A DNA stretch of 64,000 nucleotides, taken from positions 47,669,227 through 47,733,226 of the forward strand of contig OU744732.1 of the NCBI GenBank assembly GCA_916613615.1. Direction: 5' to 3'. The position numbers were made by a program, and so were the translations under genes. Each line of letters opens with the position of its first letter. The stretch's first letter is position 1. Below the pieces are notes generated by a model. That model saw only the letters and a list, made by a program, of their open reading frames with translations. It did not search any database and had not been told where the DNA came from. The stretch is from Steromphala cineraria. Its lineage: Eukaryota > Mollusca > Gastropoda > Trochida > Trochidae. Positions 11,404 to 22,376 of this stretch are shown one piece after another.

Positions 11404-14400
11404 CTATGGTTTTAGATGACGTAGCAACCTCGTCATTTCTGCCTTCTCGAGCGCCACAATGAGTTCCCCGACGGAAGGATTATCGTGTTCCTGTTTCCAC
11501 TTCTTGAGCAGTTGGTATATGACCTCCTCCAGGCCCTCGCTCTGGTGTGTGTGGAAGATATAGTCGACCTCCGCATCATCAATCCCAAGCCGTCGAACTG
11601 AAACATAAACAAGAGATTTACAGAGTAGCAAGAGATGACAGTGTTGGCATCTACTTGTTCTCTATTTCATATTACCAACTTCTTAATGACTCTGAAATGA
11701 TTTTCAGGGGAATATGGTAAAGCCGAGTTTGTAGCTACTCACTGAGTCTTCTCCAAGCGCCCCCTATATGACGAGACAAGCGTTGTAACTCAGCGTCCGA
11801 TACCTGCCGGTGGGAATCTGCAACACATTTGACAACTCTTTCAAAACTCTTTCTTTTCTCAAATTAGTGTCCCTTGAAATATTGTAATGATATTGTGAAC
11901 AATTCCCTAAGTTATTGATGTCTTGAATCAATTCGAATTTAGAAGTATCTCTCCCTTTGCTTAAGATCTGTCTGGTAAATGCGACCTTGACCCTTTTTAG
12001 CTCATCAGGACTGAAAGTCCAGATGGGCTTATGGCATGGCCCGTCGTCTGGCGTCCGTCCGTCTGTCGTCCGTCGTCCGTTTGAAACTTTTGACACTTTC
12101 TCCTCATGAACCATACACATTAGAGAGCTGAAATTTTGTGTACAGGTACCTTAGCATATGGAGATTTTAATTTGTAATTTTGGTGACCCTGTGACCCCAA
12201 ATAGGGTCACAGGGGTCACAACTTTAAAAACCTATTTTCATCTTCTTCTCCAGTTCCAAAAGGACTAGAGAGTTAAAAATGATATGTGCAGACTCCTTGG
12301 CCAATGGGGATTCTAATTTGTAACTTTGGTGACCCTGTGACCCCAAATAGGGTCACAGGGGTCACAACTTTAAAAACCTATTTTCATCTTCTTCTCCAGT
12401 TCTAAAAGGACTAGAGAGTTAAAAACGATATGTGCAGACTCCTTGGCCAATGGGGATTCTAAATTGTAGATTTCGTGACCCCATTACCCCAAATAGGGTC
12501 ACAGGGGTCACAACCTTAAAAACCTATTTTCATCTTCTTCTCAAGTTCTAAACGGACTAGAGAGTTGAAGGTGATATGTGCAGACTCCTTGGACAATGGG
12601 GATTCTAATTTGTAACTTTGGTGAACCTGTGACCCCAAAAAGGGTCACAGGGGTCACAACCTTAAAAACCTATTTTCATTTTCTTCTCCAGTTCTAAAAG
12701 GACTATAGAGTTCAAAGTGATATGTGCAGACTCCTTGGACAATGGGGATTCTTAACTGTGGATTTCGTGACCCCATGACCCCAAATAGGGTCACAGGGGT
12801 CACAACATTAAAAACCAATTCTCATCTTCTTCTCCAGTTCCAAAAGACTAGAGAGTTTTAATGATATGTGCAGACTCCTTGGACAATGGGGATTCTAATT
12901 TGTAACTTTGATGACCCTGTGACCCCAAATAGGGTCGCAGGGGTCACAACCTTAAAAACCTATTTTCATTTTCTCCTCCAGTTCCAAAAGGCCTAGAGAG
13001 TTAATAATGATATGTGCAGACTCCTTGGAAAATGGGGATTCTAATTTGTAACTTTGGTGACCCTGTGACCCCAAATAGGGTCACAGGGGTCACAACCTTA
13101 AATAAAAGTACCGAGGGTACAGAAGCTCACCTTAAAATGAATGATGTGGTAATATGGTTTAATTGTGTAACCATCTTTTATATGATAATTGATTATGGCT
13201 GCCATCATGATTTTTTTATCTTTTAAAATGCTATTCTTCTGTTGGAAACCACTAGAGCTTGAACAAACATTAATACAAGAATGATATAATCATGATTTGT
13301 TAACAAGCAGTAGGTTTTTGTATAACTATTTTGTATATCTATGGCTGAATTGGTGACCATCTTGGACTTTTTAATCTTCAAAATGCTACTTTTATGTGGG
13401 CATCTGTATTAATTTCATTATGATATCTTGATTGGTTTAGGAGTATTCATTTAGTCACACTCTCAACTTCCAAAGAACTAAAAAGATGATGCACATAAAC
13501 ATTTGGAATATATCCCGCTGACACAAATCACAAATTCAGCTAGTGATAAGTCCAATTGCCAAAGTAAACTGTCCAGGTCAATGTCTCATGTAATTCTAAC
13601 TGAAGATTTCTGAATATCTTAAATCTTGACATATGTTAGTGCAATCTGATTGGTCAGAATAGGCTAGCAACATGGGGGTTTATGCTAATTACTAGATATG
13701 ATGACCTATGATGACCTCTTGCACCTGCATGTAGCTTATGTAACTTATCCTCTTATGTAAGTTACTGTTATTCCATATAGTGAGTGTCCTCCCCTCATTT
13801 CAATATGCAATACAGATACCCTTTAGAGGAGAGTTGCAGGAGAGGGGCTGGAAGGATAGGAGGGGAAAGGGGTGTTTAGGGGGGGGGGGGGGGGGGGGAG
13901 GATAGAAGGGGTGGGGGTAAAAGAGAGGTTTGCAATGGAAATAATCTGGAGGTCAACTCAGTAATATGTTTATTGAAGTATCTTAACTAACAGAGAGAAT
14001 TGGTGAGAAAGACTTTGTAAAAAAAGAATTGTTCAGACAGCTGTTCAATGAATGCTGTTTTGAAGATGAATATCATATCTTTTATTAGCATGACAAACAA
14101 AATAAAAGATAATTAGTTATTCATTAACCAAAATTTTCATTTTGTAATAAATTAATTGCATGGGAACAAAGGAGTAAAAATTCTTACAGTTAGTGTTGGG
14201 AGTGAACAAATTTAATCATTTTAAGTGCTTTTGAAAAGGATTTGTTTGAATTGAATGATCATTATAATTATCTAGATAATCATTGTTCAGACCGTAATCA
14301 GATATAGATGATTAAAAAAAAATTATTTATCCCTCACTGGCTATGTTATTTGCCATATATGAAGTGTCAGGAAATATGTAACCCACTGATGGAGTGAACA

Positions 14401-17400
14401 ACTTTTATCATTTTATGTTTTATTAAAAAGGATTTATTAAAACAGTCATGCTTCAGGCTGTTCGCAGATAAAGATGATTCATACATCTTTTTGTAACTGT
14501 ATTTATAGTGTTGATAAATATTACAACAAGCGTATCAATACAAATATAATGACATTGATTTGATTGATCAGGAAATGTATTCTTTTCAATGAATTTCATG
14601 AAATCTAATTGAAAATTCAATATATTTGACATATTGACCATCTTGGATTCTTGATAATAAAATAAATGCGTCTTTGTCAGGAATCACTATATAAAAAAAA
14701 CCTCACTTTTCAGAATGATATCTTAATTGATTTAGTAGGAGTAGTACTTGGCCTGAAATCTAATTGAAAAATAATTACTTCTATGATGACATGTTTTTCC
14801 CAGAACCCCTTCAGCATGATACAATTATCATTTAGTTTTACAGGTATTTATAAAACACATGGTATTGGAACTGGAACCTGATACAAAATACCTCTATTAT
14901 TAACTTATCATGTAGATTACTGTACATAAAAGCAGATTCTTGACTTGTTAATATTAACTCATCGTGCAGATTGTTGTACACAAAAGCTGATTCTTGACTT
15001 GTTTAAATTGTTATTTGTAAAAAGTATTACTATTATTAGAATACAAGTATACTTTTCATAAAGACAATTTATATACTTTCCATGTTCTATTTATCAATTA
15101 GGTCAGGATTACTATGCAATATACAAGCAGGCAGGGCTGCTAGCCCAAGATCCTTAAGGAGAGTGTAGCAATTTGTGCATTTGGCTTTGTGTACGTATAT
15201 TTGGAGAAGCACCCAAGTGTGCTGAGCATGTAAACCTGAACTCTGGCTAAGCCCTTATGTGTGGTATTAAAAGACTTGAACATGAGAACATGAATTGTTG
15301 TGAAAAATATATATAATTTCACAAAATATAGTTAGCTTATGTCCTAAATTGATTTTGTGTCAAGAAGAACTTCTGTTAGATATAGAAATGGTACAAATAT
15401 GAGTAAAACACAGGAAGTGGAACCTGATGCAAAATAACTCTTTCCACATCAACTTATCATGTAGATTGCTAAACACAAAGCTTACTGTTGACAAATTTTG
15501 TGTAAGTTGTTTTTCTTAGAAAGAACATATCACTGTCATGAGAATACAAGTCTAATTTCCATAACTCTTATTGCATACACATGGCCATATAGCATAATGC
15601 TCTACCATATCAATTGGGTCAGGTTGATTATGCAACAGACTAGCAGCTGAGACTGTGATGCTAGCAGCCTGTATTGGGATGTGTATTAGAAATGCATAGT
15701 GGACTCAACAGGAATATCTGAACTCTGGTTGACCCCTTTTGTGTGGTATTTAAAGGAATATAAGGGAGGTACCATTGTTTAAAATTCAACATGATGTTTA
15801 ATTTCATTGGGTTTTTGCAGCTAGTTGCCATAAATATTTTAAACAAATTAATCAATTATGTTTGTCTTTCATCTTAATGTTTTAGAAACACTTAAAAATA
15901 TAGAACAACTTGCATGACAATCTTAAATATTCCATATTCAAGATAATATTATGATTAGTAAGTTCAAATTAGAGAATTTATATGGTGCGAGTGATCACTT
16001 GATGAAAGCTTAAAATTTAGTAATAATGATGTGTCATCTGCAGCTGAAAAGTCAATATGGCTGCTATCGCGGCCATCTTGGATTCTCAGAACTGAAACGT
16101 CTACCTTTGTGGGAGGAATCGCTGTAGGTATAACATACTACAATATGAAAATGATATCTAGATTGGTTTAGGAGAAGGAGTCATTTTCATGAAATCTATT
16201 TGAAAATTCAATATGGCTGCCATGGCGGCCATATTGGATTCTCAAAACTGAAACGTCTACCTTTCTGTGCCGAATCACCATAGTTATAACATACTACAAT
16301 TTCAGAATGATATCTACATTGGTTTAGAAAGAGTAGTCTTTTCAGGAAATCTAATTGAAAATTCAATATGGCTGCCATAGCGGCCATCTTTGATTCTCAA
16401 AACTGAAACGTCTACCTTTCTGTGAGGAATCACCATGGGTATAACATACTACAATTTCAGAATGATATCTGCATTCGTTTAGGAGGAGTAGTCTTTTTCC
16501 TGAAATCTAATTGAAAATTCAATATGGCTGCCATGGCGGCCATCTTGGATTCTCAAAACTGAAACGTCTACCTTTCTGTGAGGAATCACCATGGGTACAA
16601 CATACTACAATTTCAGAATGATATCTGCATTCATTTAGGAGGAGTAGTCTTTTTCCTGAAATCTAATTGAAAATTCAATATGGCTGCCATGGCGGCCATT
16701 TTGGATTCTCAAAACTGAAACGTCTACCTTTCTGTGAGGAATCACCATGGGTATAACATACTACAATTTCAGAATGAAATTTGCATTTGTTTAGGAGGAG
16801 TAGTCTTTTTCCTGAAATCTAATTGAAAATTCAATATGGCTGCCATGGCGGCCATCTTGGATTCTCAAAAATAAAACGTCTACCTTTCTGTGAGGAATCA
16901 CCATGGGTATAACATACTACAACTTCAGAATGATATCTGGATTCGTTTAGGAGGAGTAGTCTTTTTCCTGAAAGTTTACGGACGGACGGACGGACGGACG
17001 GACGGACGGACGGACGGACGGACAGACAGACGGACGACGGACGAAGCGCCATGACATAAGCTCACATTTACTTTGTAAAGGTGAGCTAAAAACTATTTTC
17101 ATCTTCTTCTCAAGTTCCAAAAGGTCTAGAGAGCTGAAATTATATGTGCAGACTTCTTGGCCAATGGGAATTCTAAATTGTAGATTTCGTGACCCCATGA
17201 CCCCAAATAGGGTCACAGGGGTCACAACCATAAAAACTTATTTTCATCATCATCTTTAGCTCCTAAGGTCTATTGAGCTGAAAGACTGCATGTAGACTCC
17301 TTGGCCAATTGGGATTCTAAACTGTAGGTTTTGTGACCCCAAATAGGGTCACAGGGGTCACAATCTTAAAAACCTATTTTTCTCCATTAGATGACAGTCT

Positions 17401-20400
17401 ATGGCAAATTTATTTCTCCTTGGATATTTTAGTGTGGACTTCTTTCACTGTCTGATATTGGCGATCTAGAAAGTGTTGAATAATAATAAATCATTTGGGT
17501 AAGAAAATTTATTCCGAAATCGTTACATTTGTTTTGTAATTTTTTTTATAGGTTTTCTTGCAATAGGTAACATCAGTTTCATTTTTAGCTCATCTTGCCT
17601 GTATAAAGCAAACTTGATATGATGCCTGATGAGCTACAGAGCCAATGGCTCTATTTTTCTTATTTACAGATACCCCACTTGCTTCCTACACCGAAACGTC
17701 GCATTTCATGCAATAAAGAAGCTGATTATCCATAAGAAGTTGTTTTTCTTCATCAAACCTGCTTCTAAAATGCCTCTCAAAGAAGATACCCCAATAGCTG
17801 TGCTCCTACCCCATCTGCCAAACACTTCTGTAACCTTGTATGCTCAGTCTCCATCCACCTCATGATATATCTACACATTCAGATAAAACATCAACCTCTC
17901 TCCTTCCTCATTTGAAAATCTTTCATTTTCTACTAAACCCACCTCACACTTGTACCCAATTTAAAGCACCATCCTAGAGTCCAACATATCAAATCTTGAC
18001 TCATTCCCTCTCAACTCTGTCCGAAGCTCTCTTACTCTACAACCTCTGAGTAAAAAAACACTATACTAGTACAAATATCACACAATCTTTCAGTTACACC
18101 TCCAAATCTTACCCTCTTATGTTGTTATATTGTTTCCCATCCCCATCCAACTGAACCATAACCTCAACTCAACCCCTTCCCAACCCCCTTAGCCGCTAAA
18201 CTGGAAAACATGTACACAAATGCAAGCCTCAAAAACCTCTCAAAGGCTCATACCCCAAATGTATATTAATAATTTTGGTTCCCCCAATCTCCTTTCAACC
18301 ATTCCCAAACCCCTCCCCCCTCCCGTTCCCTTTCTTCCAATCTCCCTTAGCCACCAAACCAGGTAAGTATAACTTGAACACATGTTCAAACCCTCAGTCA
18401 TTCTACAATCTGAGTCATTCTATCACCCTTTCAACTCAACCCTCATAGCCCAGTCTTAGAAACTCCATCTATCAATCCATCCATCCATCCATCGTTGATC
18501 CATCAACCAATCCATTGTTCATCCATCCACCCATCCCTCCATTGTTTATCCATCCATCCATCCATCATCCATCCGTCCATACTCCCACCAATCCATTAAT
18601 CCATCGTTCGTCCATCAATCCATCTACTGTCCATCCGTCCATCCATCCATAACATCTCTGATGTCCTTTCCACTGCTAGCCATTTCTCACAAATCAGATA
18701 ACCAGGGCTACGTTCATCTGGCTCCCTCTCAACTACATGTATTATCTAATCCACCTGCTTCCCATATAACCTTTATTAAAGAGATACCAGTATTCAACTC
18801 ATCACTGACCTCTCAATATTTCTGCAGTCTCTTCATCTGCTAGCCGTCTGGGTCTACAATCCTCCTCCAGATCTGCCACATCATCCTCCTCAGAGTCAGA
18901 CGAGGAGTCCATAGTCTGTCTGGTCCCTACTGGGGTGATGAACATCTGGTTGTGGTGTCCTATCTGCACATTCTGGCTGTTGATGATGTTTATCATGGTC
19001 CCGCCGGACATACTCATTGCAGACATATCATTACCTGAAAGAATAATTAAGCCCAGTAAGAGATTGTGTAAGCAGTTTTGTTCCAATCTTCCTGCGCTAA
19101 GCCTTAAATGGTTTTTTCCGAACTGTCAGTTTTATGCCTTGCTGCAGACACTTGAGTTTTCTGTGCTTGCTCTCTAGTTTACAATGAGAGAAAGCAATAG
19201 TCCAATCAGAAAGGAACTGGAGGTTGCTAACAATCGCCTGTAGGGGCGCTGATATAAGCACAGAAAATTCAAAGGTCAAACAAAAATTCAAACCAACCTC
19301 TATGCCGGCTGTGGCCTGGTCCGTTGGAAGCCGATGGCCCATGTGGCGCCGATTTTGGTAAGCCAGTCAAAGGGTCAATGACTGGTGTACTAGGAGGTAT
19401 ATAGGGAGGCGCCGTCTCTATATGGGCGATGTTCTGTATCTTGGCAACTGCTTTTTTGGCATCTGTTACTGCCTTCATCGCCTAGAAATATTCAGAAAAG
19501 CTATCAGTATTTTGAGTGACACAAGACTAAGGCTTTGTTATTAGTTCATCTATAGACAACACAAGCCTAGTTATCAGTTGTGTGACCAGTTAAATTTTGT
19601 TAAAAGGTTCTCATCATAGTTGTAAGCGTCAAATTAGACATTTTATGTGCGCTTTAGGCACTAAGTGTGGTTACCTCTATGTAGGGCAAGGGAGGTCACT
19701 CTATTCTAAGCATGTTTTCCATGTTTTCTCAAGCTCCAGCGTACGAGTCCCTAAAACTTCGGTAATTATCAATTTAATTAATTAACCTGCTTCAAATTCC
19801 ATCATGCTTTAATTATGTGTTTATATATCTTTCATTCACATAAGTATTAAGCTGGCTTTATCGCAATTATTATTCAAAATTATTAATTTGTCTACAACAT
19901 GGTTTGTCATGCTTTCACTAAGTGACCTTCACCTTGCAAGTAGTATAAGTTTATCTTTCTTTTGTTTCAGTCAATCAAATGACCACAAAATGTTACAATG
20001 GCCACAATGTACATCAAGCGTGTCATTGAAGGATGTCGTTAGAAATAAGGAATAAATTATAAAGCAAAGAAGAAGTTTTTGTGCTTATAATAGTTCACTT
20101 ACTCAATATGGCCTTTTTTTTGGTACATAAAGAGAGAGGGGCAACAAATCCCCTCAAATGTCCCCCTCAATCAAGTTCTGCCATCTCATTCAAGTCACAG
20201 TTTTAGTTTTGTAAGTCAAATATTTATGAATGCTAGGCAAATATTTCACATTCTTATTGAGACTAACATAATTTTATCAACTTTCTGTATCTAAAACAGG
20301 TTAGAATTGGCATTTTTCATTGTGTGTGTTCTACTACTTCCTACTGGCTTCGGCTGGAAGGATATCTCTTTGGCCGAACAGGTAGAGCGTAGGACTCTCA

Positions 20401-22312
20401 ACCCGGAGGTCCCGGGTTTGAATCCCGCGTGAACAGGAAAATATTGGATTTTCTTTCCTGCTAAAATTGGCGCCCAACGTGGGGCCGGGACTATTCCTTC
20501 ATGTCACATCGCCTTTAAGTCCTTAATAGGTTTGTAAATCCTTATTGGTATGTAAATCCTTCATGGGCATATCTCTTGAATGTTTGACTCGAGGACGAGT
20601 CACTTTGTGGAGGGGGTGCATGTGACATGTTGAGGTCTACTACTTCCTACTGGCTTTGGCCGGAGGGATATCTCTTTGGCCGAACAGGTAGAGCGTAGGA
20701 CTCTCAACCCGGAGGTCCCGGGTTCGAAACCCGCGTGGACATAAAAACATTGGATTTTCTTTCCTGCTACAATTGCATTTAAGCTGTGCTTTACTGAACG
20801 ACTGTTGCCGGATGGAAAGTGATGCCGTTAGCCTTCTTATTGGAAAATGAATAAGATCAGGTAGTCTGAAATTCAATACTGAGGGCTAGAATGCACAAAA
20901 ACTGTTGCAATTGTCGGAAGAAAGATTGATTTATCTGGTGAATTAGTTTTCTGGCTTACCGTATTTCCTTTAATTGGGGCCGGGCCTCTAATAGCGGCCG
21001 GGGGTAAAGGTACCTAAACGTGAATAAGAGCCGGGCCTAGTCAATAATTAATACCACATATATAACTATAATAAGTCTATGTCGTGTATACCGGTAACCT
21101 TTGTTTAAAAGTTGACTTTGGAAAACCTATTATTATAATAAGGGCCGGGCCTCCAATAAGAGCCGGGCCTCTAATAAGGGCCGGGGGGTAATACCCCCTA
21201 AATGTTAATAAGGGCCCGGGCCCCTATTAGAGGAAATATGGTACATGAAACTTTGCATTACAAAATCGAGACAATGACATCAACGTGAAACAACAAGCAG
21301 TGGTGTTCCTAGGTGATCAGCTGAGGGCGGTCATTTTTGCATATTCTGAGCATATTAGGGCTGTGTATTGCCCTGATTTTTATATTGCAACATATTGCGA
21401 TAGATAAGCAATGTATTGGGATATGTATTGCAATATTTTTTTAAACAAAAATAAACACATTTAATTTGAAAACCAGAAATAAAAAAAAAATCATAAAACA
21501 TGTTATGTATCCTTATCTATACCTGAATGATATATTATTTGTCGATCATGTACAAAGGGTAGTATCCAAATGATATATTGTTTATAAGCACTACAGACTG
21601 TGCATGATGCTGAAAACAACCCTGCTCAATTACTTGCTTGTATTTATTTGTTTTAAAAAATTGGAACATTTATCTGATTATATGTTATTATATTGGTGTC
21701 CCTAATTATTTTTAGGTCTAATTCTGACTTTTTTGGATACTGAAAGTGCATTTTTAGTTTTGATCAATATATTGGTTATTTGAAATTGTATTGCAATACG
21801 TATTGTTGTGTTGTCGTAACCCAACATACCGATACAACAATAATATTGCACACCCTTAGAGCATATGGGACCCTTTGCAATGGTAAAAGTATCCAACCTC
21901 TCAAATTTGTATTGGTCACCTAGCCGATAGGGTGAGCAAATATCCCCAGGAACAACACTGAACAATGGCATACAATATTGTCACTGATACGTATCAGCAC
22001 AAATTTTTATGTATACTTATTTTTAATCTAACCTTATGATAAGCACTGCATGGATTTGGAATGAAAAAATGGCCCCTTTAAATTTTGAAGCTTACTATGG
22101 ATAAAATGGGCAATAGACCATTTGAAATTATGAAATTTACAAAAAGCCCTGAAAATGGCCCATTGTCAAAGAAGACTTTCCCAATCACTGGTACTGTCTT
22201 CATAATTTTATAATTAAGAATTAAAAAGGTTAAATATCTAACTCACGTTGTTGAGCACACCGCTGATGTCGCCTGGCTGACCCACATTCACGCCTCTTCT
22301 TCGTCCCGCCAT
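11404..22312 (-). CDS. IMD/RIPK1-like adaptor with RHIM and death domain (5 exons, 247 aa)
   Basis: Predicted cytosolic signalling adaptor. The exons are 22312-22247, 19481-19298, 19034-18810, 11817-11743 and 11597-11404; every junction has GT-AG ends and the phases agree. The protein starts [15 protein letters not shown]. Residues 33-80 are Pro-rich ([20 protein letters not shown]). Residues 106-114, VQIGHHNQM, are a full RHIM core of the form (I/V)Q(I/V)GxxNxM, which in RIPK1, RIPK3 and fly IMD forms amyloid signalling fibrils. An acidic stretch [16 protein letters not shown] follows. Residues about 163-247 are a death domain whose AWRRLIRRLGI and [14 protein letters not shown] align without gaps to RIPK1. 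There is no kinase domain, and total length and order match insect IMD (about 270 aa). Residues 30-38 might hide an IAP-binding motif (ETAPPY) but no Asp precedes the Ala. A caspase-8 or FADD-linked NF-kB role is inference. Confidence 0.85.
13103..17090 (-). mobile_element. Pearl-B element copy B2, complete, nested in Pearl-A
   Basis: It is inverted relative to 42041-46651. Read on the minus strand it starts TTTTTAGCTCACCTTTACAA, carries an (ACGG)n microsatellite (16979-17041), about six to seven 156-bp units, 2.5 kb of unique AT-rich sequence, and ends AAGGTGAGCTTCT, hairpin GTACC-CTC-GGTAC (13108-13120), TTTTA. It carries a run of 20 G at 13879-13898 where other copies have interrupted C/G tracts. 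No coding capacity. Confidence 0.85.
16030..16975. repeat. 156-bp minisatellite of Pearl-B copy B2
   Basis: Tandem units with the landmarks 'gaaacgtctacctttctgtg', 'taacatactacaatttcagaatgatatct' and 'aatatggctgccatggcggccatcttgga'. The units become more divergent toward the inner, left side and most uniform next to the microsatellite. Confidence 0.85.
17659..18470. other. Pyrimidine-rich part of intron 3 of the IMD-like gene
   Basis: Long C/T-rich stretches (for example 18280-18350) on the plus strand, which read as purine-rich in the minus-strand transcript. No exon or element termini seen. Confidence 0.45.
18476..18655. repeat. Degenerate (CCAT)n microsatellite region
   Basis: Many short runs of ccatccatccatc separated by variants such as ccatcaatcc and ccatcgttgatc, within intron 3 and about 150 bp from the RHIM exon. 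Confidence 0.85.
19087..19270. mobile_element. Diverged copy of the 4555 MULE-like MITE family
   Basis: Shares ATCTTCCT.CGC..AGCCT at its left end and the internal cttgagttttctgtgcttgctctct and gtaggggc.ct.ata.aagcacagaaaa segments with 4555-4739. It fills most of the short intron 2 of the IMD-like gene, ending about 28 bp from the donor of exon 2. Confidence 0.65.
19482..20320. other. Part of intron 1 of the IMD-like gene, nothing recognised
   Basis: AT-rich intron sequence without a further exon or repeat that I can identify. Confidence 0.4.
20321..20771 (+). mobile_element. TRIM-like miniature LTR retrotransposon with a tRNA-like segment in each LTR
   Basis: Two direct repeats of about 145-150 bp (20321-20466 and 20617/20621-20771, ending CTGCTACA) enclose about 150 bp. 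Right after the first repeat is TGGCGCCCAACGTGGGGC (20468-20485), a Ty3/Gypsy-type primer binding site. Right before the second is GACTCGAGGACGAGTC and the purine tract GTGGAGGGGG (20608-20616). No gag or pol remains. Each repeat also holds an A-box-like TGGCCGAACAGG (20371, 20677) and a B-box-like GGTTYGAANCC (20415, 20721), 44 bp apart start to start, exactly the spacing in a tRNA gene. No clear target duplication was found. Confidence 0.75.
20959..21241. mobile_element. Tc1/mariner-type MITE
   Basis: Ends CCGTATTTCCTTTAATTGGGG and inverse CCCCTATTAGAGGAAATATGG, flanked by TA on both sides (20957-20958, 21242-21243). The interior is made of repeated 'aataagggccgggcctc' phrases. The same superfamily occurs at 29074-29479 and 31304-32881. 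Confidence 0.75.
21298..21960. mobile_element. CAGTG-ended MITE, split by a hAT-like MITE
   Basis: Left end CAGTGGTGTTCCTAGG and right end CCCAGGAACAACACTG are inverted with two mismatches. The flanks aacaag and aacaat form a near 6-bp duplication. An intact relative lies at 33404-33569. The 503-bp element at 21356-21858 is inserted in it. Confidence 0.65.
21356..21858. mobile_element. hAT-like MITE, 503 bp, perfect 8-bp target duplication
   Basis: Starts TAGGGCTGTGTATTG and ends AATATTGCACACCCTTA. The duplication gagcatat is perfect at 21348-21355 and 21859-21866. It is nested inside the CAGTG-ended element. Confidence 0.85.
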
Positions 22313-22376
22313 TGTGTAATCACTCGTGTCAACTCAAATCATTTAATACTTTAAGCCTACCCCATCACAGGTAAGT
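22313..22376 (-). other. 5' untranslated part of coding exon 1, IMD-like gene
   Basis: On the minus strand TTTTATTTTCAG ends at 22377 and would act as acceptor, leaving 64 nt of leader before the ATG at 22312. A further noncoding exon would then lie to the right; I could not identify it. Confidence 0.5.

Larger units (their letters stand above)
11994..17658 (+). mobile_element. Pearl-A element copy A3, split by a nested Pearl-B
   Basis: It starts TTTTTAGCTCATCAGGACTG, runs through a short CCGTCCGTC tract and about seven tandem units of roughly 145 bp, is interrupted at about 13102 by Pearl-B copy B2, resumes at 17091 in the same minisatellite, and ends with CTGATGAGCT and the perfect hairpin AGAGCC-AAT-GGCTCT (17638-17652) plus ATTTTT. 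The whole lies in intron 3 of the IMD-like gene. About 180 bp at 17400-17580 match no other copy. Confidence 0.8.

Noticed and set aside
13879..13898. Run of 20 G as a G-quadruplex regulator
   Set aside because: Other Pearl-B copies have interrupted tracts here, so this is more likely slippage or a sequencing artefact.
20370..20432. Possible tRNA gene
   Set aside because: A- and B-box motifs are present but the acceptor and anticodon stems do not pair, and the segment is repeated in the second LTR.
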